From: an uncultured archaeon
Lineage (GTDB): Archaea; Thermoproteota; Nitrososphaeria_A; Caldarchaeales; Wolframiiraptoraceae
NCBI GenBank assembly: GCA_938083505.1
Contig: CALKCF010000006.1
Coordinates: 1 to 38,818 of the forward strand
Direction of reading: 5' to 3'
DNA length: 38,818 nt
A program made the translations under genes and the position numbers. The notes beneath the pieces were generated by a model. The model saw only the letters and a program-made list of their open reading frames with translations. It made no database searches and had not been told where the DNA came from. Of the stretch, positions 1-8,527 are shown piece after piece (positions within the stretch are counted from its first letter, which is position 1; the number at the start of each line of letters is the position of its first letter).

Positions 1-173
1 ACATGGCTGCTAAGGAAGTTGGCCCGTTCAAGAACATAGTAGATCCTGTTGAGCATATATTCTACTCGATGAAGGCAGCGGACGAGATTGGCAAGAGGAT
101 TGCATCCCAAGTCCCAAGGGTTCCTTACGAAGCTAAGTGGGCACCATACGACGCCTTTATAAAGAAACACTGA
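1..173 (+). CDS. C-terminal end of an unidentified protein (partial)
   Basis: An open frame enters from the left edge and stops at TGA 171-173, leaving 56 codons. The tail ends in a basic, aromatic stretch (PYDAFIKKH) with no motif I can assign to a family. Codon use and the soluble, mixed charge pattern look like a normal gene of this genome. A T-rich tract follows at 196-203 and could end its transcript. The function is unknown because the conserved part lies outside the window. Confidence 0.6.
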   Translation, partial: MAAKEVGPFKNIVDPVEHIFYSMKAADEIGKRIASQVPRVPYEAKWAPYDAFIKKH

Positions 174-190
174 AAGCGTAAATAAAACCT

Positions 191-206
191 ACTATTATTT
201 TTTGTA
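191..206 (+). terminator. T-rich transcription end signal
   Basis: A pyrimidine-rich run with six to seven consecutive T lies 20-30 bases after the stop of the first gene. Archaeal RNA polymerase commonly stops at such T tracts without a hairpin. It separates the partial gene from the herA promoter. Confidence 0.4.
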
Positions 207-224
207 ATCCGGTACATTATTATT

Positions 225-238
225 CAAAGGTATAAAAG
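225..238 (+). promoter_or_regulatory. BRE/TATA promoter of herA
   Basis: A purine-rich BRE-like stretch (CAAAGG) runs straight into TATAAAAG at 231-238. The expected start of transcription, about 26 bases beyond the TATA centre, is near 260. This leaves only about 10 bases before the ATG at 270, so the mRNA would be nearly leaderless. Confidence 0.6.
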
Positions 239-269
239 ATCCTTAACTATACAAAACTATGCGGCATTC

Positions 270-1730
270 ATGAAGAACATAGGCATAGTGGCAAGTCATG
301 CAACAGAATCTCGCGTAACCATAATACTCAATGAGGGTATGGAAAAGGAAGTGGAGAGTGAGAGCCTAGTTTTAGTGGAGAATAAGAACGGGGGCAAGAT
401 ACTCGCAGTATGTAGGAGCGGTATCGGCATAAACGATGTATTAAGGGCAACAACATATTCTCCCGGTGTTGCTTATGCAAAGACAGGAAGACAACCGAGC
501 ACTGCCAAGGAGTTTTTCGGCTTTAATCTCGTGATAATCGGCGACGTATCTAGGGGAAAAATTGAGCAGAACAAACGCATAATAGCACCAACATCGCCTG
601 TAAAGCTTTTCGAGAAGTATGATGATCCATTCTCTTATTTTGGTTTTCACAAACTAAAAATAGGGCATTATAAAGACGTGATAAACTGGCAAGTGCCCGT
701 ACGTGAAGAATACATACCATTTCACATAGGCGTCTTTGGTGTGACAGGTTCGGGAAAATCCTTCTTCTGTAGATATGAGTTGATTCCGTTGCTCAGGAAT
801 GCTGGTTATGATGTATTGGTTTTTGATTGGAAAGGTTCGGATTATACTCCCTATTTCGAGGGAAGCATATCGATGCGGGACATAGAGATGGACGACGAGG
901 CGATAATATCCTTCCTATGCTCAAAAGCAGGAAACTTCGGTTCTGGTAAAATAGCAGATACTATGAAGGGCTATCTCGAAGAGGCTCTCGCTGACGGCGA
1001 ATGGAGGTCACATTCTCCTGAAGAAGCGAAGAGGTTACTTTACTCCAGAGTTGCAAGAATAATAGAGGATGAGAATAGGGACAAACAGGGCAACGTTACA
1101 CAATGGGGTAGGCTTTATCTACGTCGGCTGGAGAAAGGGTTCAAACGGATTAGTGTAGAAGACTTTGCAACAATCCTTGGTAAGATGGGGCCTGAGCAGA
1201 TACTCGAAAGGTTAAGACAACAACATATTCTTGTTATAGACATGAGCCTCGGCAGCAAAGAGCAGAAGCTTTCGGTCTTCCTTTCGATTACAAGATACCT
1301 TAAGGACCTAATGGAGAAGAAGAACCGATTGAACATTGCACTTCTTATAGACGAGGCGCCGCAGTACTGCCCATATTCACCACGTGACCTAGAGGAGGAA
1401 ACAACTGAGATGATAACCTCATTATGTGCCCTCGGTAGGACCTATGGCCTTTCGATAATTCTTCTATCTCAAGGAATCGCTGGTGAGATAGGAATAAACG
1501 CTGCCGTGAGGAGGAACCTAAACACACAATTCATAGGACGCATACACCCTCTAGACTTAGAGGAGGCGGCAAAGTTGTTTGCGATGTCCGGAGTAGATCC
1601 GGAAAACCTTCTAAGACTTCCGGAGGGGTATTTCTATTTCGTTGGTAAAATGAACCCGTCACCCGTTCCACTGCTTCTGAGCTTCCAGATAAAAGAGGAG
1701 GAAAAAGTTGGGCGCTCAACCAGAGCTTGA
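270..1730 (+). CDS. herA: HerA family DNA translocase/helicase ATPase
   Basis: HerA is a hexameric ATPase that pumps double-stranded DNA and works with the NurA nuclease and Mre11-Rad50 in resecting DNA ends. The first ~100 residues fit the HAS-barrel domain. They are followed by a RecA/FtsK-like core with Walker A GVTGSGKS at residues 157-164 and Walker B ALLIDEAP with D361/E362. The length of 486 residues is usual for archaeal HerA. The ATG sits at the distance expected from the TATA box for a nearly leaderless mRNA. The gene overlaps the start of nurA by 23 bases, as expected for translationally coupled partners. All key motifs seen are intact. Confidence 0.93.
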   Translation: MKNIGIVASHATESRVTIILNEGMEKEVESESLVLVENKNGGKILAVCRSGIGINDVLRATTYSPGVAYAKTGRQPSTAKEFFGFNLVIIGDVSRGKIEQNKRIIAPTSPVKLFEKYDDPFSYFGFHKLKIGHYKDVINWQVPVREEYIPFHIGVFGVTGSGKSFFCRYELIPLLRNAGYDVLVFDWKGSDYTPYFEGSISMRDIEMDDEAIISFLCSKAGNFGSGKIADTMKGYLEEALADGEWRSHSPEEAKRLLYSRVARIIEDENRDKQGNVTQWGRLYLRRLEKGFKRISVEDFATILGKMGPEQILERLRQQHILVIDMSLGSKEQKLSVFLSITRYLKDLMEKKNRLNIALLIDEAPQYCPYSPRDLEEETTEMITSLCALGRTYGLSIILLSQGIAGEIGINAAVRRNLNTQFIGRIHPLDLEEAAKLFAMSGVDPENLLRLPEGYFYFVGKMNPSPVPLLLSFQIKEEEKVGRSTRA

Positions 1731-2928
1731 TGAGTATCCTAATTGGAGCAGGATGCCCAGGGTATTGCAAACTAGGTTTTTCGAGCTGGCTGAGGCGGAG
1801 GCGCAAAAACTAATTCAATCTAACATAATCGACGTAGACTTTATTAAAAAGTTGAGGGACATGCTGAAGATAAGTAGGTTGGATAGCTACGAAGATTGGG
1901 AGGAACTTCTAGTTGCCTGCGTTGACGGTTCCGACACTCCTGCCTGTAACGAGCGCGTAGGCTTAAGATATGCCCTTTTTGCGAGCGCATACAAATTATT
2001 CAAAGGTTTGGACGGGTTTGAGGAGGAGTTTATCAGTGATTATTATAGCGACAGACAGATCATGTCACACGATAAATTTTCCAAGATCGTTGAACTTTTC
2101 ATGACATATTATGAAAGGTTGATAGCCCATCTAGCATTAAAGAAACACTCGCCAGACATACTGCTATTGGACGGTAGTTTCTTTGGTTACAGGACCAGAT
2201 GTAGCGAGATCCTGAACGAGGATATCGATTGGACACCATTCAACAGGAATACTAGGTTTAAGACAGGAAAAGAACTTGTGGATGAAATTACAAGATTAAC
2301 TGTTGAGCTGATAAAATCTGGCAAAGCTTTAGGTGTAATAAAGAGGGTGAACACAGCGGCAATAGACGGTTGGGTTGCCTACAAAAACCCAACCGGCAAG
2401 CCGATATTTTTGAATGACCGTACGCTTCTGAGCATGATTATGGAAACTTGCACACTTTTTTCATACGATGAAGCCTTCGATGTAAACTTCAACATACTGA
2501 ATTGGTATAGGAACGTTTCGAAGGAATTAAAAGGCGAAGATCCGGAAACTATTTTAAAGGAGACGGAGAGAAGGTTTAGGGTTCAAATCAAAGCAGACTT
2601 GGGTGATGAGTCTTATTTGCAATACATCATGGACATGAGACGTTGCTATATTAAGACCATAGACGATTGCCCACCAGTATGTGTCGAGTTTTGGAAAGGA
2701 AGTAATCCTAACTGGATTAAGAAAGCTCTTTGGTATGTCTACGCATCAAAAGATACCGCAACGGGCCTACCGTTTCCGCTCGATATTGTTGATAATCTCG
2801 TAAGCCTGCCCAAGGGTGTTGCAAGAGAATTCGCCGAAGAGATTGAAGCACGGCTTCTCAGAGCGGGCATGGAACAAAACGTGCTTCTTACATTGTTTAG
2901 TAGATTTAATCCTCAGAAGGAGGAGTAA
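1708..2928 (+). CDS. nurA: NurA-domain nuclease
   Basis: NurA is a Mn-dependent nuclease that resects DNA ends together with HerA. The NurA-type acidic motifs are visible: VDGS with D73, LLLDGS with D155, and NDR with D237. At 406 residues it is somewhat longer than many archaeal NurA proteins (about 330-350 residues). The start is a TTG at 1708, chosen because GAGGAGG lies six bases upstream inside the end of herA and because no ATG lies between it and the first motif that would suit better. The two genes overlap by 23 bases, so HerA and NurA are probably made in step. The N-terminal ~60 residues are less easily matched to the family. Confidence 0.88.
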   Translation: MGAQPELDEYPNWSRMPRVLQTRFFELAEAEAQKLIQSNIIDVDFIKKLRDMLKISRLDSYEDWEELLVACVDGSDTPACNERVGLRYALFASAYKLFKGLDGFEEEFISDYYSDRQIMSHDKFSKIVELFMTYYERLIAHLALKKHSPDILLLDGSFFGYRTRCSEILNEDIDWTPFNRNTRFKTGKELVDEITRLTVELIKSGKALGVIKRVNTAAIDGWVAYKNPTGKPIFLNDRTLLSMIMETCTLFSYDEAFDVNFNILNWYRNVSKELKGEDPETILKETERRFRVQIKADLGDESYLQYIMDMRRCYIKTIDDCPPVCVEFWKGSNPNWIKKALWYVYASKDTATGLPFPLDIVDNLVSLPKGVAREFAEEIEARLLRAGMEQNVLLTLFSRFNPQKEE

Positions 2929-2933
2929 TTATA

Positions 2934-3656
2934 ATGCGACGTTCAGAACTTTCCCTGAACCATTTACTTAACATTTACCAGAGCAGGCTGATGGAACTTT
3001 TGCCGCATTTTGACTGGTATCCGTACGATGCTCATTCACCTAAATGGTGGGGAGGTTTAGAAAGCCCAGAAGAGGTTGCTATAACTTCGGTACTCGTACA
3101 GCAAACAAGATGGGAAAGTGTGAAGAAAGCATACAAAAAATTAAAAGCGTTGCATCTAAATAGCTTCTCTGCCATTAAAGAGTCCGACCTGAGCGTCATA
3201 AAAAATTGCATAAAGCCTGTCAGTATGTATGCTGAGAAATCTAAAAAGCTGAAAGATCTGGCATCCATCGTTCTCAGAGCTGGTGATTGGGAGCCTTTTA
3301 TAAGTAGGGACACAAAAGAGGTTAGGGCAGAACTTTTAAGAGTGAACGGCATAGGATACGAAACGGCAGATTCTATTCTATTATTTGCGGGCAACCATCT
3401 AATATTTCCAGCTTCAAGGCTAGTTGCTAGGGTCCTGGAACGTTTAGGCTTTAGAGTTCCTAAGGGTTACGAAGTCCTCAGAAAGTTTATCGAATCAGAG
3501 CTACCAAGAGACCTCTTTAGCTACAAGCTTTTTTACGCATCTTCGCTTGTCACGACAAAGGTTACGTGTCGTTCCTCAAACCCTGACTGTTTGAGATGTC
3601 CCATTAACAGTATTTGTTGCACGTCAGCATACAAACAGGCATCAAGCATTCTTTAA
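2934..3656 (+). CDS. HhH-GPD glycosylase-like protein with [4Fe-4S] site, catalytic Asp replaced
   Basis: The 240-residue protein has the endonuclease III fold: a helix-hairpin-helix (VNGIGYETAD, about residues 137-146) and a perfect C-X6-C-X2-C-X5-C iron-sulfur motif at C212, C219, C222 and C228. It most resembles the branch related to 3-methyladenine glycosylases (COG2231/MagIII type), where E143 stands in place of the Nth lysine. In that branch the loop after the HhH normally reads VVDAYTRR with a catalytic Asp. Here the aligned stretch is PASRLVAR, with Ser161 at the Asp position. The protein may therefore bind DNA without cutting glycosidic bonds, or use another residue. A strong GGAGGAG precedes the ATG, and the gene starts six bases after nurA, so it is probably in the herA-nurA operon. 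Confidence 0.82.
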   Translation: MRRSELSLNHLLNIYQSRLMELLPHFDWYPYDAHSPKWWGGLESPEEVAITSVLVQQTRWESVKKAYKKLKALHLNSFSAIKESDLSVIKNCIKPVSMYAEKSKKLKDLASIVLRAGDWEPFISRDTKEVRAELLRVNGIGYETADSILLFAGNHLIFPASRLVARVLERLGFRVPKGYEVLRKFIESELPRDLFSYKLFYASSLVTTKVTCRSSNPDCLRCPINSICCTSAYKQASSIL

Positions 3657-4325
3657 CATTATTAAGTTTTTCGGACTTTCTCTCAAAATTATATAACCTG
3701 CTAAGTCAAAGAACCTATCCGCTCTATATATAACAACCGAGTCGCTCGTTATGACTATGCATCTATCTTTAAGAAGTGTTGAATCCACACTTTTCTCCGT
3801 CTTTACCAAACCATCCACTCCCTCCTCTTGTAAGATGCGTCTTGTTAAGGCCGATATTTCGCCACTCTTACTTATCTGGGTTTCATAGTAGAAGGAGGCG
3901 TACGTAACCCCGAGCTCCTTTAGGGTCTTGATGCCCAACCTTATCAGTTGCTCGGTCATACCTGTGGGCCTGAATTCTCCGTGAACTTCCGAAACGTCCC
4001 TTACGATACCATCGTCACAAAGCACCAATATCTTACCACTCATGAATGAATGTAAAGTGTTCAATACGTTGAAACCATCCACAACGACCTTGCTACCTTT
4101 TAACTCGTCTGGACTTACGGCTTTTTCCTTTACCCTCTTAGCGTCCTCTGAAGAGTACACACATCGATACAGTATGCTCCTACATATCTTATCGAGAACA
4201 TACCTGCTCGCTACGAAGTTGACGGCGGATTCTCTTTTGTAGCCCCTATCCAGCAGGTATCTCATATCTTCAATTGCCATAATCAATCTATCCCAAAAAC
4301 TTTTTATCCACTGAACATCATTCAT
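3642..4325 (-). CDS. DUF434/DUF5616 family protein (COG2454-like)
   Basis: This 227-residue protein matches the archaeal DUF434 family as I remember it. An N-terminal helical part carries RGYKRESAVNFVASRY (residues 27-42). A C-terminal Rossmann-like part carries VVVDGFNVLNT with D83/G84/N86, then LCDDG with D104/D105. The acidic pairs resemble PIN- or NYN-type metal sites, so a nuclease role is possible, but that is inference. No function has been established that I know of. The gene converges on the glycosylase-like gene and overlaps its end by 15 bases. It lies 9 bases downstream of leuS and is probably co-transcribed with it. Confidence 0.78.
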   Translation of the reverse strand: MNDVQWIKSFWDRLIMAIEDMRYLLDRGYKRESAVNFVASRYVLDKICRSILYRCVYSSEDAKRVKEKAVSPDELKGSKVVVDGFNVLNTLHSFMSGKILVLCDDGIVRDVSEVHGEFRPTGMTEQLIRLGIKTLKELGVTYASFYYETQISKSGEISALTRRILQEEGVDGLVKTEKSVDSTLLKDRCIVITSDSVVIYRADRFFDLAGYIILRESPKNLIMLKNA

Positions 4326-4334
4326 GAAGTTCGC

Positions 4335-7238
4335 CTATTTATCTTTGGGGTACATCTCGATAAAGATTCCAGGCCTTAGCGGTAATGCCTGATTAGATTT
4401 TCCTAAAGGATCATATATTCCTTGTTCACCTTCAGTCCAGATGTAAATTAGGCATCCGATCTCAGATTCTAAAAAACTTTTAGCCTCTTTGTATACCAAC
4501 TTCTCCCGCGACGCCAATTCAAGTAAAACCTTTTTTGAAATTTCTGACGAGAACGTTGAGATATGTTCAACGATTTTCCTAACGAAGATTGGTATTTCTT
4601 TTTTCTTTTCCGGAAAGCTCTTCAAAGATTCCTTGATCACTATACTTGGGTCCCTCATTATCTCCTTTAGATCAAAATTTAGCATAATGGATAGCACGCC
4701 CAACTTCCACTCGGAAGAGGTATAGATGTGAACCTTGCTTGGCTTTCCTTCCGTAACCTCTATTATCTCTCTAATATCCCTTAACAACTTTGCTAACAAA
4801 TCCTCTGCCGCCTCAGCAAGCTCGTCGACCTCTTCGGGGCAGTAATCGGGCCACTTAGCTAAGGATACGAAACCTTTACGCCCAAGCTTTGACCAAGCTT
4901 CCTCGGCCGTGAACGGTGCAAAAGATGCCAACAACCTTATCCATGTATCCAGGAATCTTATTACTGAACACGATGGCCTCTTCCTTCTTCTCGTATACCA
5001 CTTCCAATCGTTGTACATACCGTATAAAGCTTCATGGCAGGCTGTCCTAGTCTTTAGCGATTCCATAGCTTCGGTTACATTCTTCACCCTCCTAAACATT
5101 CTGCTGATAAGCCACCTATCAAGCCCATTCTCGTTTGTTTCCAGCTCTGAAGATAAAACTTCATCAACTATTTTGAGGAAAAGGTCTAACATCCTTCTGA
5201 CCTCTTGGGCGTTCTTGTCCCTCCAATCAGGATCATCCATATCCTCCGCAGCAAGAAGTAGTGTACATCGGGTTGCGTCGGCCCCATACTTTGCTAAAGC
5301 CGCCTTTATCGGTATCACGTTGCCCTTACTCTTGCTCATCTTTTCGCCCTCAATCGTTATCATACCGTTAACACCGATGCACCTAGGCCAGAAGCTTTCG
5401 TCAAAAAGCGCAACGTGATGGAAAATGTAAAACGTCAGATGGTTAGGTACAAGTTCTTTAGCCGATATTCTACAGTCAATAGGATACCAGTAAAGGAATT
5501 CATCCCTCATGCTTTCTAGTATGCTTTCCGAAACGTTAGTTTTTTCTGAGATAGTTTTAGGGTCTCCGACCCCTAGGAAAACGTAATCAAGAACCTCTGG
5601 TGTAAGTTGTTCAGGTTTAACGACCCCGTTGTTCATGTACTTGCTTATCGTGTACAATGCAGGATATATTGTCGAGTCACTTAATGTTTCAACAATCCAC
5701 GAGTTATCCCACGGTAATGGTGTCCCTAATCCAGTCTTCCTTGTACAAGCCCAATCGCGAAGCCAGTCTACGACGTTCAGGAACCATTGTCTAGCCTCCT
5801 CAGGGAATATGCCCATCCCCATTATGTGTAGCTTTACCTTCTCCTTCCATTCTGGGTTAGAGTACGTGATGAACCATTGGTCCTTTACAATCTTCACCAG
5901 ACACTCAGTACCGCAGCGACAAACGACTTTTGCGGGAAGGTCGTACATTATATCACCCAAACCCATTGAAATGAGTCTTGCTTTAAGCACATCTCTCGCC
6001 ACACTTACGGGTAGGCCTGAGTATTCACCACAATTATTTTTCATCACACCTTCGTGAAACTCTTTGGAGTAAATCTCCTTGGTCGCCACCTCCAACCTTT
6101 CATCGTTCTGGCTCGATATTCCCATCCTTTCTACTATATCGATTGCAGGAAAGTCACCATATCCTGGAACACTTATAATCGATATTGGATTTAGCGTTTT
6201 AAGAAGCTCAACATCGGTGCTCGCGTTTCTCTGCAACTCCAAGAGCGCTACATAATCGTAAGGTGCGTGAGCTGGAACACTATATACAACGCCAGATACG
6301 ACGTTTGGATCGACAAAACTTGCAGGGAGTATGGGCAAGTCTGTGCCGGTAATTGGAGCTTTACATTTTTTGCCTATGAGTTCTCTGGCGTTAATCGATT
6401 TTATGATATTAAGCATAGGTTTTTGTTCAGCCAACTTTTCTGCCGCTTTCTTACTTACTAAAACTTTCTTACTATTGTATTCAATTAACACATACTCCGT
6501 GTTTGGATTAATCCAAACGTTTGTAGCACCGAATATCGTTTCGGGTCTTAGCGTACCGGCTGCTAGATAAAACTCAGCACACTCAAAGAAGACAAGCGTA
6601 TATTCTTCGGGGACTATTCCTTCACCAACTAACCTATCGTGGTCGCCTGTTGCACTTTGACAATTAGGACACCACACTACAGGATGCTCGCCTTTACTGA
6701 TGAGGCCTTTTTCGTAAAGCTTTAGGTACTGCCAATGGATGAATTTACTGTAGTAAGGATGCAAATCTGTCGTGTAAAACTCCCTTCTCCAGTCAACAGA
6801 AAAACCTATAGAATTGACGACTTTTCTATTCTCGGCTGTGTAGTACTTGCAGATGAATGCAGGATCCATAAAGTGTTGTATTAACTCTTCTGGGACCTTA
6901 TCTACGTCTCTCAGTAGCCTTAATATGGCTGGGTCACCGCGTTTTAGTCGTTCACTCGTACCGGCGACTGCTTCCCCTGTCCAGTGCCAAGACCAAGGGA
7001 AAAGCACGTTGAAACCTTGCATTCGTTTAAACCTTGCATAACTATCGCCCCTTGTGAAAGTGAAAGCATGTCCAAGGTGCAATGGGCCATTTTGGTAAGA
7101 GTAAGGCACACATATGAAAAACTTTGGTTTGTCCTTAATCGGGTCAGCTTCGAATACCTTAGCCTCTTGCCATAACCTAGCCCATTTTACCTCATACACT
7201 ATTGGAGTGTCCATGAATTCGTTACTAGGTTTTGACAA
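4335..7238 (-). CDS. leuS: Leucyl-tRNA synthetase, archaeal type
   Basis: The enzyme charges tRNA-Leu with leucine in the cytosol. The class I signature appears as HLGH at residues 54-57 in a PYSYQNGPLHLGH context, and KMSKS is at 633-637. Between them is the CP1 editing domain (LRPETIFGATN, VPAHAPYDY), and after KMSKS comes the anticodon-binding helical domain. A length of 967 residues is right for archaeal/eukaryotic-type LeuRS. The start ATG is about 60 bases downstream of a TATA-like element on the minus strand (+ coordinates 7296-7303), leaving a leader of roughly 35 bases. All catalytic motifs look intact. Confidence 0.95.
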   Translation of the reverse strand: MSKPSNEFMDTPIVYEVKWARLWQEAKVFEADPIKDKPKFFICVPYSYQNGPLHLGHAFTFTRGDSYARFKRMQGFNVLFPWSWHWTGEAVAGTSERLKRGDPAILRLLRDVDKVPEELIQHFMDPAFICKYYTAENRKVVNSIGFSVDWRREFYTTDLHPYYSKFIHWQYLKLYEKGLISKGEHPVVWCPNCQSATGDHDRLVGEGIVPEEYTLVFFECAEFYLAAGTLRPETIFGATNVWINPNTEYVLIEYNSKKVLVSKKAAEKLAEQKPMLNIIKSINARELIGKKCKAPITGTDLPILPASFVDPNVVSGVVYSVPAHAPYDYVALLELQRNASTDVELLKTLNPISIISVPGYGDFPAIDIVERMGISSQNDERLEVATKEIYSKEFHEGVMKNNCGEYSGLPVSVARDVLKARLISMGLGDIMYDLPAKVVCRCGTECLVKIVKDQWFITYSNPEWKEKVKLHIMGMGIFPEEARQWFLNVVDWLRDWACTRKTGLGTPLPWDNSWIVETLSDSTIYPALYTISKYMNNGVVKPEQLTPEVLDYVFLGVGDPKTISEKTNVSESILESMRDEFLYWYPIDCRISAKELVPNHLTFYIFHHVALFDESFWPRCIGVNGMITIEGEKMSKSKGNVIPIKAALAKYGADATRCTLLLAAEDMDDPDWRDKNAQEVRRMLDLFLKIVDEVLSSELETNENGLDRWLISRMFRRVKNVTEAMESLKTRTACHEALYGMYNDWKWYTRRRKRPSCSVIRFLDTWIRLLASFAPFTAEEAWSKLGRKGFVSLAKWPDYCPEEVDELAEAAEDLLAKLLRDIREIIEVTEGKPSKVHIYTSSEWKLGVLSIMLNFDLKEIMRDPSIVIKESLKSFPEKKKEIPIFVRKIVEHISTFSSEISKKVLLELASREKLVYKEAKSFLESEIGCLIYIWTEGEQGIYDPLGKSNQALPLRPGIFIEMYPKDK

Positions 7239-7374
7239 CTTTCATCAATCCTCTCTGAATAATTTTCCTGCAAGACCATTCATTTATGATATTTTAACTT
7301 TTTATACTCGATGAAACGGTAAGGCTTCATCGACTAAATATCTTGGACGTTGTAAAAAAAGTTAAAGTCTGGCT

Positions 7375-7384
7375 AGTTTATGTG
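7375..7384 (+). promoter_or_regulatory. TATA-like element of the tRNA-Arg gene
   Basis: AGTTTATGTG lies 20-28 bases before the first base of the tRNA, the normal TATA-to-start distance in archaea. The box is not a perfect consensus, so the call is tentative. Confidence 0.4.
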
Positions 7385-7402
7385 GTTCATAAGAGTCCAT
7401 TC

Positions 7403-7491
7403 GGGCCCGTAGCCTAGAATGGACAGGGCGTCGAGTAAAGCGCGCAGGCCTGCGGAGCCGGAGGTCGCGGGTTCAAGTCCCGCCGGGCCCA
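7403..7491 (+). tRNA. tRNA-Arg (anticodon GCG) with a 14-nt intron in the anticodon stem
   Basis: The acceptor stem GGGCCCG (7403-7409) pairs perfectly with CGGGCCC (7484-7490). The T arm is GCGGG-TTCAAGT-CCCGC (7467-7483), and the D arm starts at 7412. The 3' half of the anticodon arm reads CTGCGGA then GCCGG (7450-7461), giving anticodon GCG at 7452-7454. The 5' stem TCGGC exists only if 14 bases are removed: either 7434-7447 (between tRNA positions 29 and 30) or 7433-7446 (28/29), because a G is shared at the junction. The mature tRNA would be 75 nt ending in discriminator A7491, with no encoded CCA. Introns in such places are known in Thermoproteota, Thaumarchaeota and relatives and are cut by broad-specificity splicing endonucleases. 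Confidence 0.9.
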
Positions 7492-7542
7492 TTAATTAAT
7501 ATAATGAAAGCAAAAATGCCAGGGCTGGTGTCGTACAGTTAA

Positions 7543-8094
7543 ATGGACATACTAACCGTGTTCCTGGTAGCTGTTGGTTTAGCCATGGACTGCTTTTCCG
7601 TTTCAATCGCAAGCGGAATGACGGAGGATATGCGTATAAGTGCTGCTTTTAAAGTAGGCATATCTTTTGGTTCATTCCAGATGTTTATGCCTTTTCTGGG
7701 ATGGCTTTTAGGTAAAAGTTTGATAGATATTGTATCAGCCTTTGACCATTGGCTGGCCTTCGGTCTACTCAGCTTCGTTGGCTGCAAGATGATCTACGAA
7801 TTTTTTCAAAAAGAGCACGAAGGTATGACCCTAAAATTTCGGAGTCTACTTATGCTTTCAATAGCTACGAGTATTGATGCGTTCTCCGTTGGAATAGTTA
7901 TTGGATTTCTAACAACTTCAATTATGATATCCATATTTATATTCGGTTTTGTTACGTTCGTTTTTTCGTTTGTAGGCATACTCATTGGAGATAAGCTCAA
8001 ACATATTTTCGGTAGAAGAGCACAAATTATAGGAGGAATTATCCTTATACTTATCGGAACAGAGATATTATTAGAGCATGTAGTCTTTGCTTAA
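7543..8094 (+). CDS. mntP: MntP-type manganese efflux pump
   Basis: MntP exports Mn2+ across the cytoplasmic membrane. The 183-residue protein has six hydrophobic segments in two repeats. Each repeat starts with the family's acidic motif: VGLAMD with D16 and ATSID with D112. Length and topology match MntP (DUF204). The gene begins 52 bases after the tRNA, and I see no clear separate TATA box, so it may be read through from the tRNA promoter. No yybP-ykoY-like riboswitch is present in the short upstream stretch. Confidence 0.88.
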   Translation: MDILTVFLVAVGLAMDCFSVSIASGMTEDMRISAAFKVGISFGSFQMFMPFLGWLLGKSLIDIVSAFDHWLAFGLLSFVGCKMIYEFFQKEHEGMTLKFRSLLMLSIATSIDAFSVGIVIGFLTTSIMISIFIFGFVTFVFSFVGILIGDKLKHIFGRRAQIIGGIILILIGTEILLEHVVFA

Positions 8095-8112
8095 CTTACT
8101 AAAATAAGGAAA

Positions 8113-8430
8113 TTACGTAGAACTCGTTCTGAGTCTTCTTTCAACTTCATCAGCAACGATTTCTGCTATTATCTTAAAGAATGTAGCTGTTATTCCAAGA
8201 ATAACAACAACGTAACTTACTATGGTAAATACAATAAATGCTAATGGATTAGCTATAGTAGGCACGGGTATAGATGGGATGCCTGGTATAGGAGGGGTGT
8301 CAACACTCTGCAGGCTAAAACCTCCAATGAGGAATCCGATAGCAAAAATAATGCTACCTATTATCCCCCACATTATCAGAAAAGCAACATACACCACTGC
8401 CTTCTTAAGGGCCACACCCCATGAGACCAT
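8113..8430 (-). CDS. Small two-helix membrane protein, unknown function
   Basis: The 105-residue product has two clear membrane segments (about residues 8-36 and 63-90). They are joined by a Pro-rich loop (SVDTPPIPGIPSIPVP, about 42-57) that would lie on one side of the membrane, and a charged tail ending RRLRTSST follows. I do not recognise the family. The minus strand upstream of the ATG has a TATA-like ATATTTTAAATACAT stretch, so it probably has its own promoter. It lies downstream of sufU on the same strand, about 100 bases away. Confidence 0.6.
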   Translation of the reverse strand: MVSWGVALKKAVVYVAFLIMWGIIGSIIFAIGFLIGGFSLQSVDTPPIPGIPSIPVPTIANPLAFIVFTIVSYVVVILGITATFFKIIAEIVADEVERRLRTSST

Positions 8431-8488
8431 GTATTTAAAATATAACTACTAAATTATATTTCTTTAGGGGGTTAACTTGTAAAATATA

Positions 8489-8523
8489 CTTGCGATAGAT
8501 GCTGGATCTATATCTTTAGCAAG
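8489..8523. repeat. Stem-loop between sufU and the small membrane gene
   Basis: CTTGC (8489-8493) is complementary to GCAAG (8519-8523). Inside, ATAGAT (8495-8500) pairs with ATCTAT (8506-8511) around a GCTGG loop, with a bulge on one side. In the sufU transcript this would fold just after the stop codon and be followed by a T-rich stretch. It could be a 3' end signal, or chance in AT-rich DNA. Confidence 0.3.
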
Positions 8524-8527
8524 CGCA

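Noticed and set aside
4909-5418. 169-codon open frame on the plus strand inside leuS
   Set aside because: It is antisense to the conserved catalytic and anticodon regions of LeuRS and has no ribosome binding site or recognisable domain.
8470-8527. Small RNA gene downstream of sufU
   Set aside because: Only a short bulged hairpin is visible, with no promoter of its own, so I list it just as a stem-loop.
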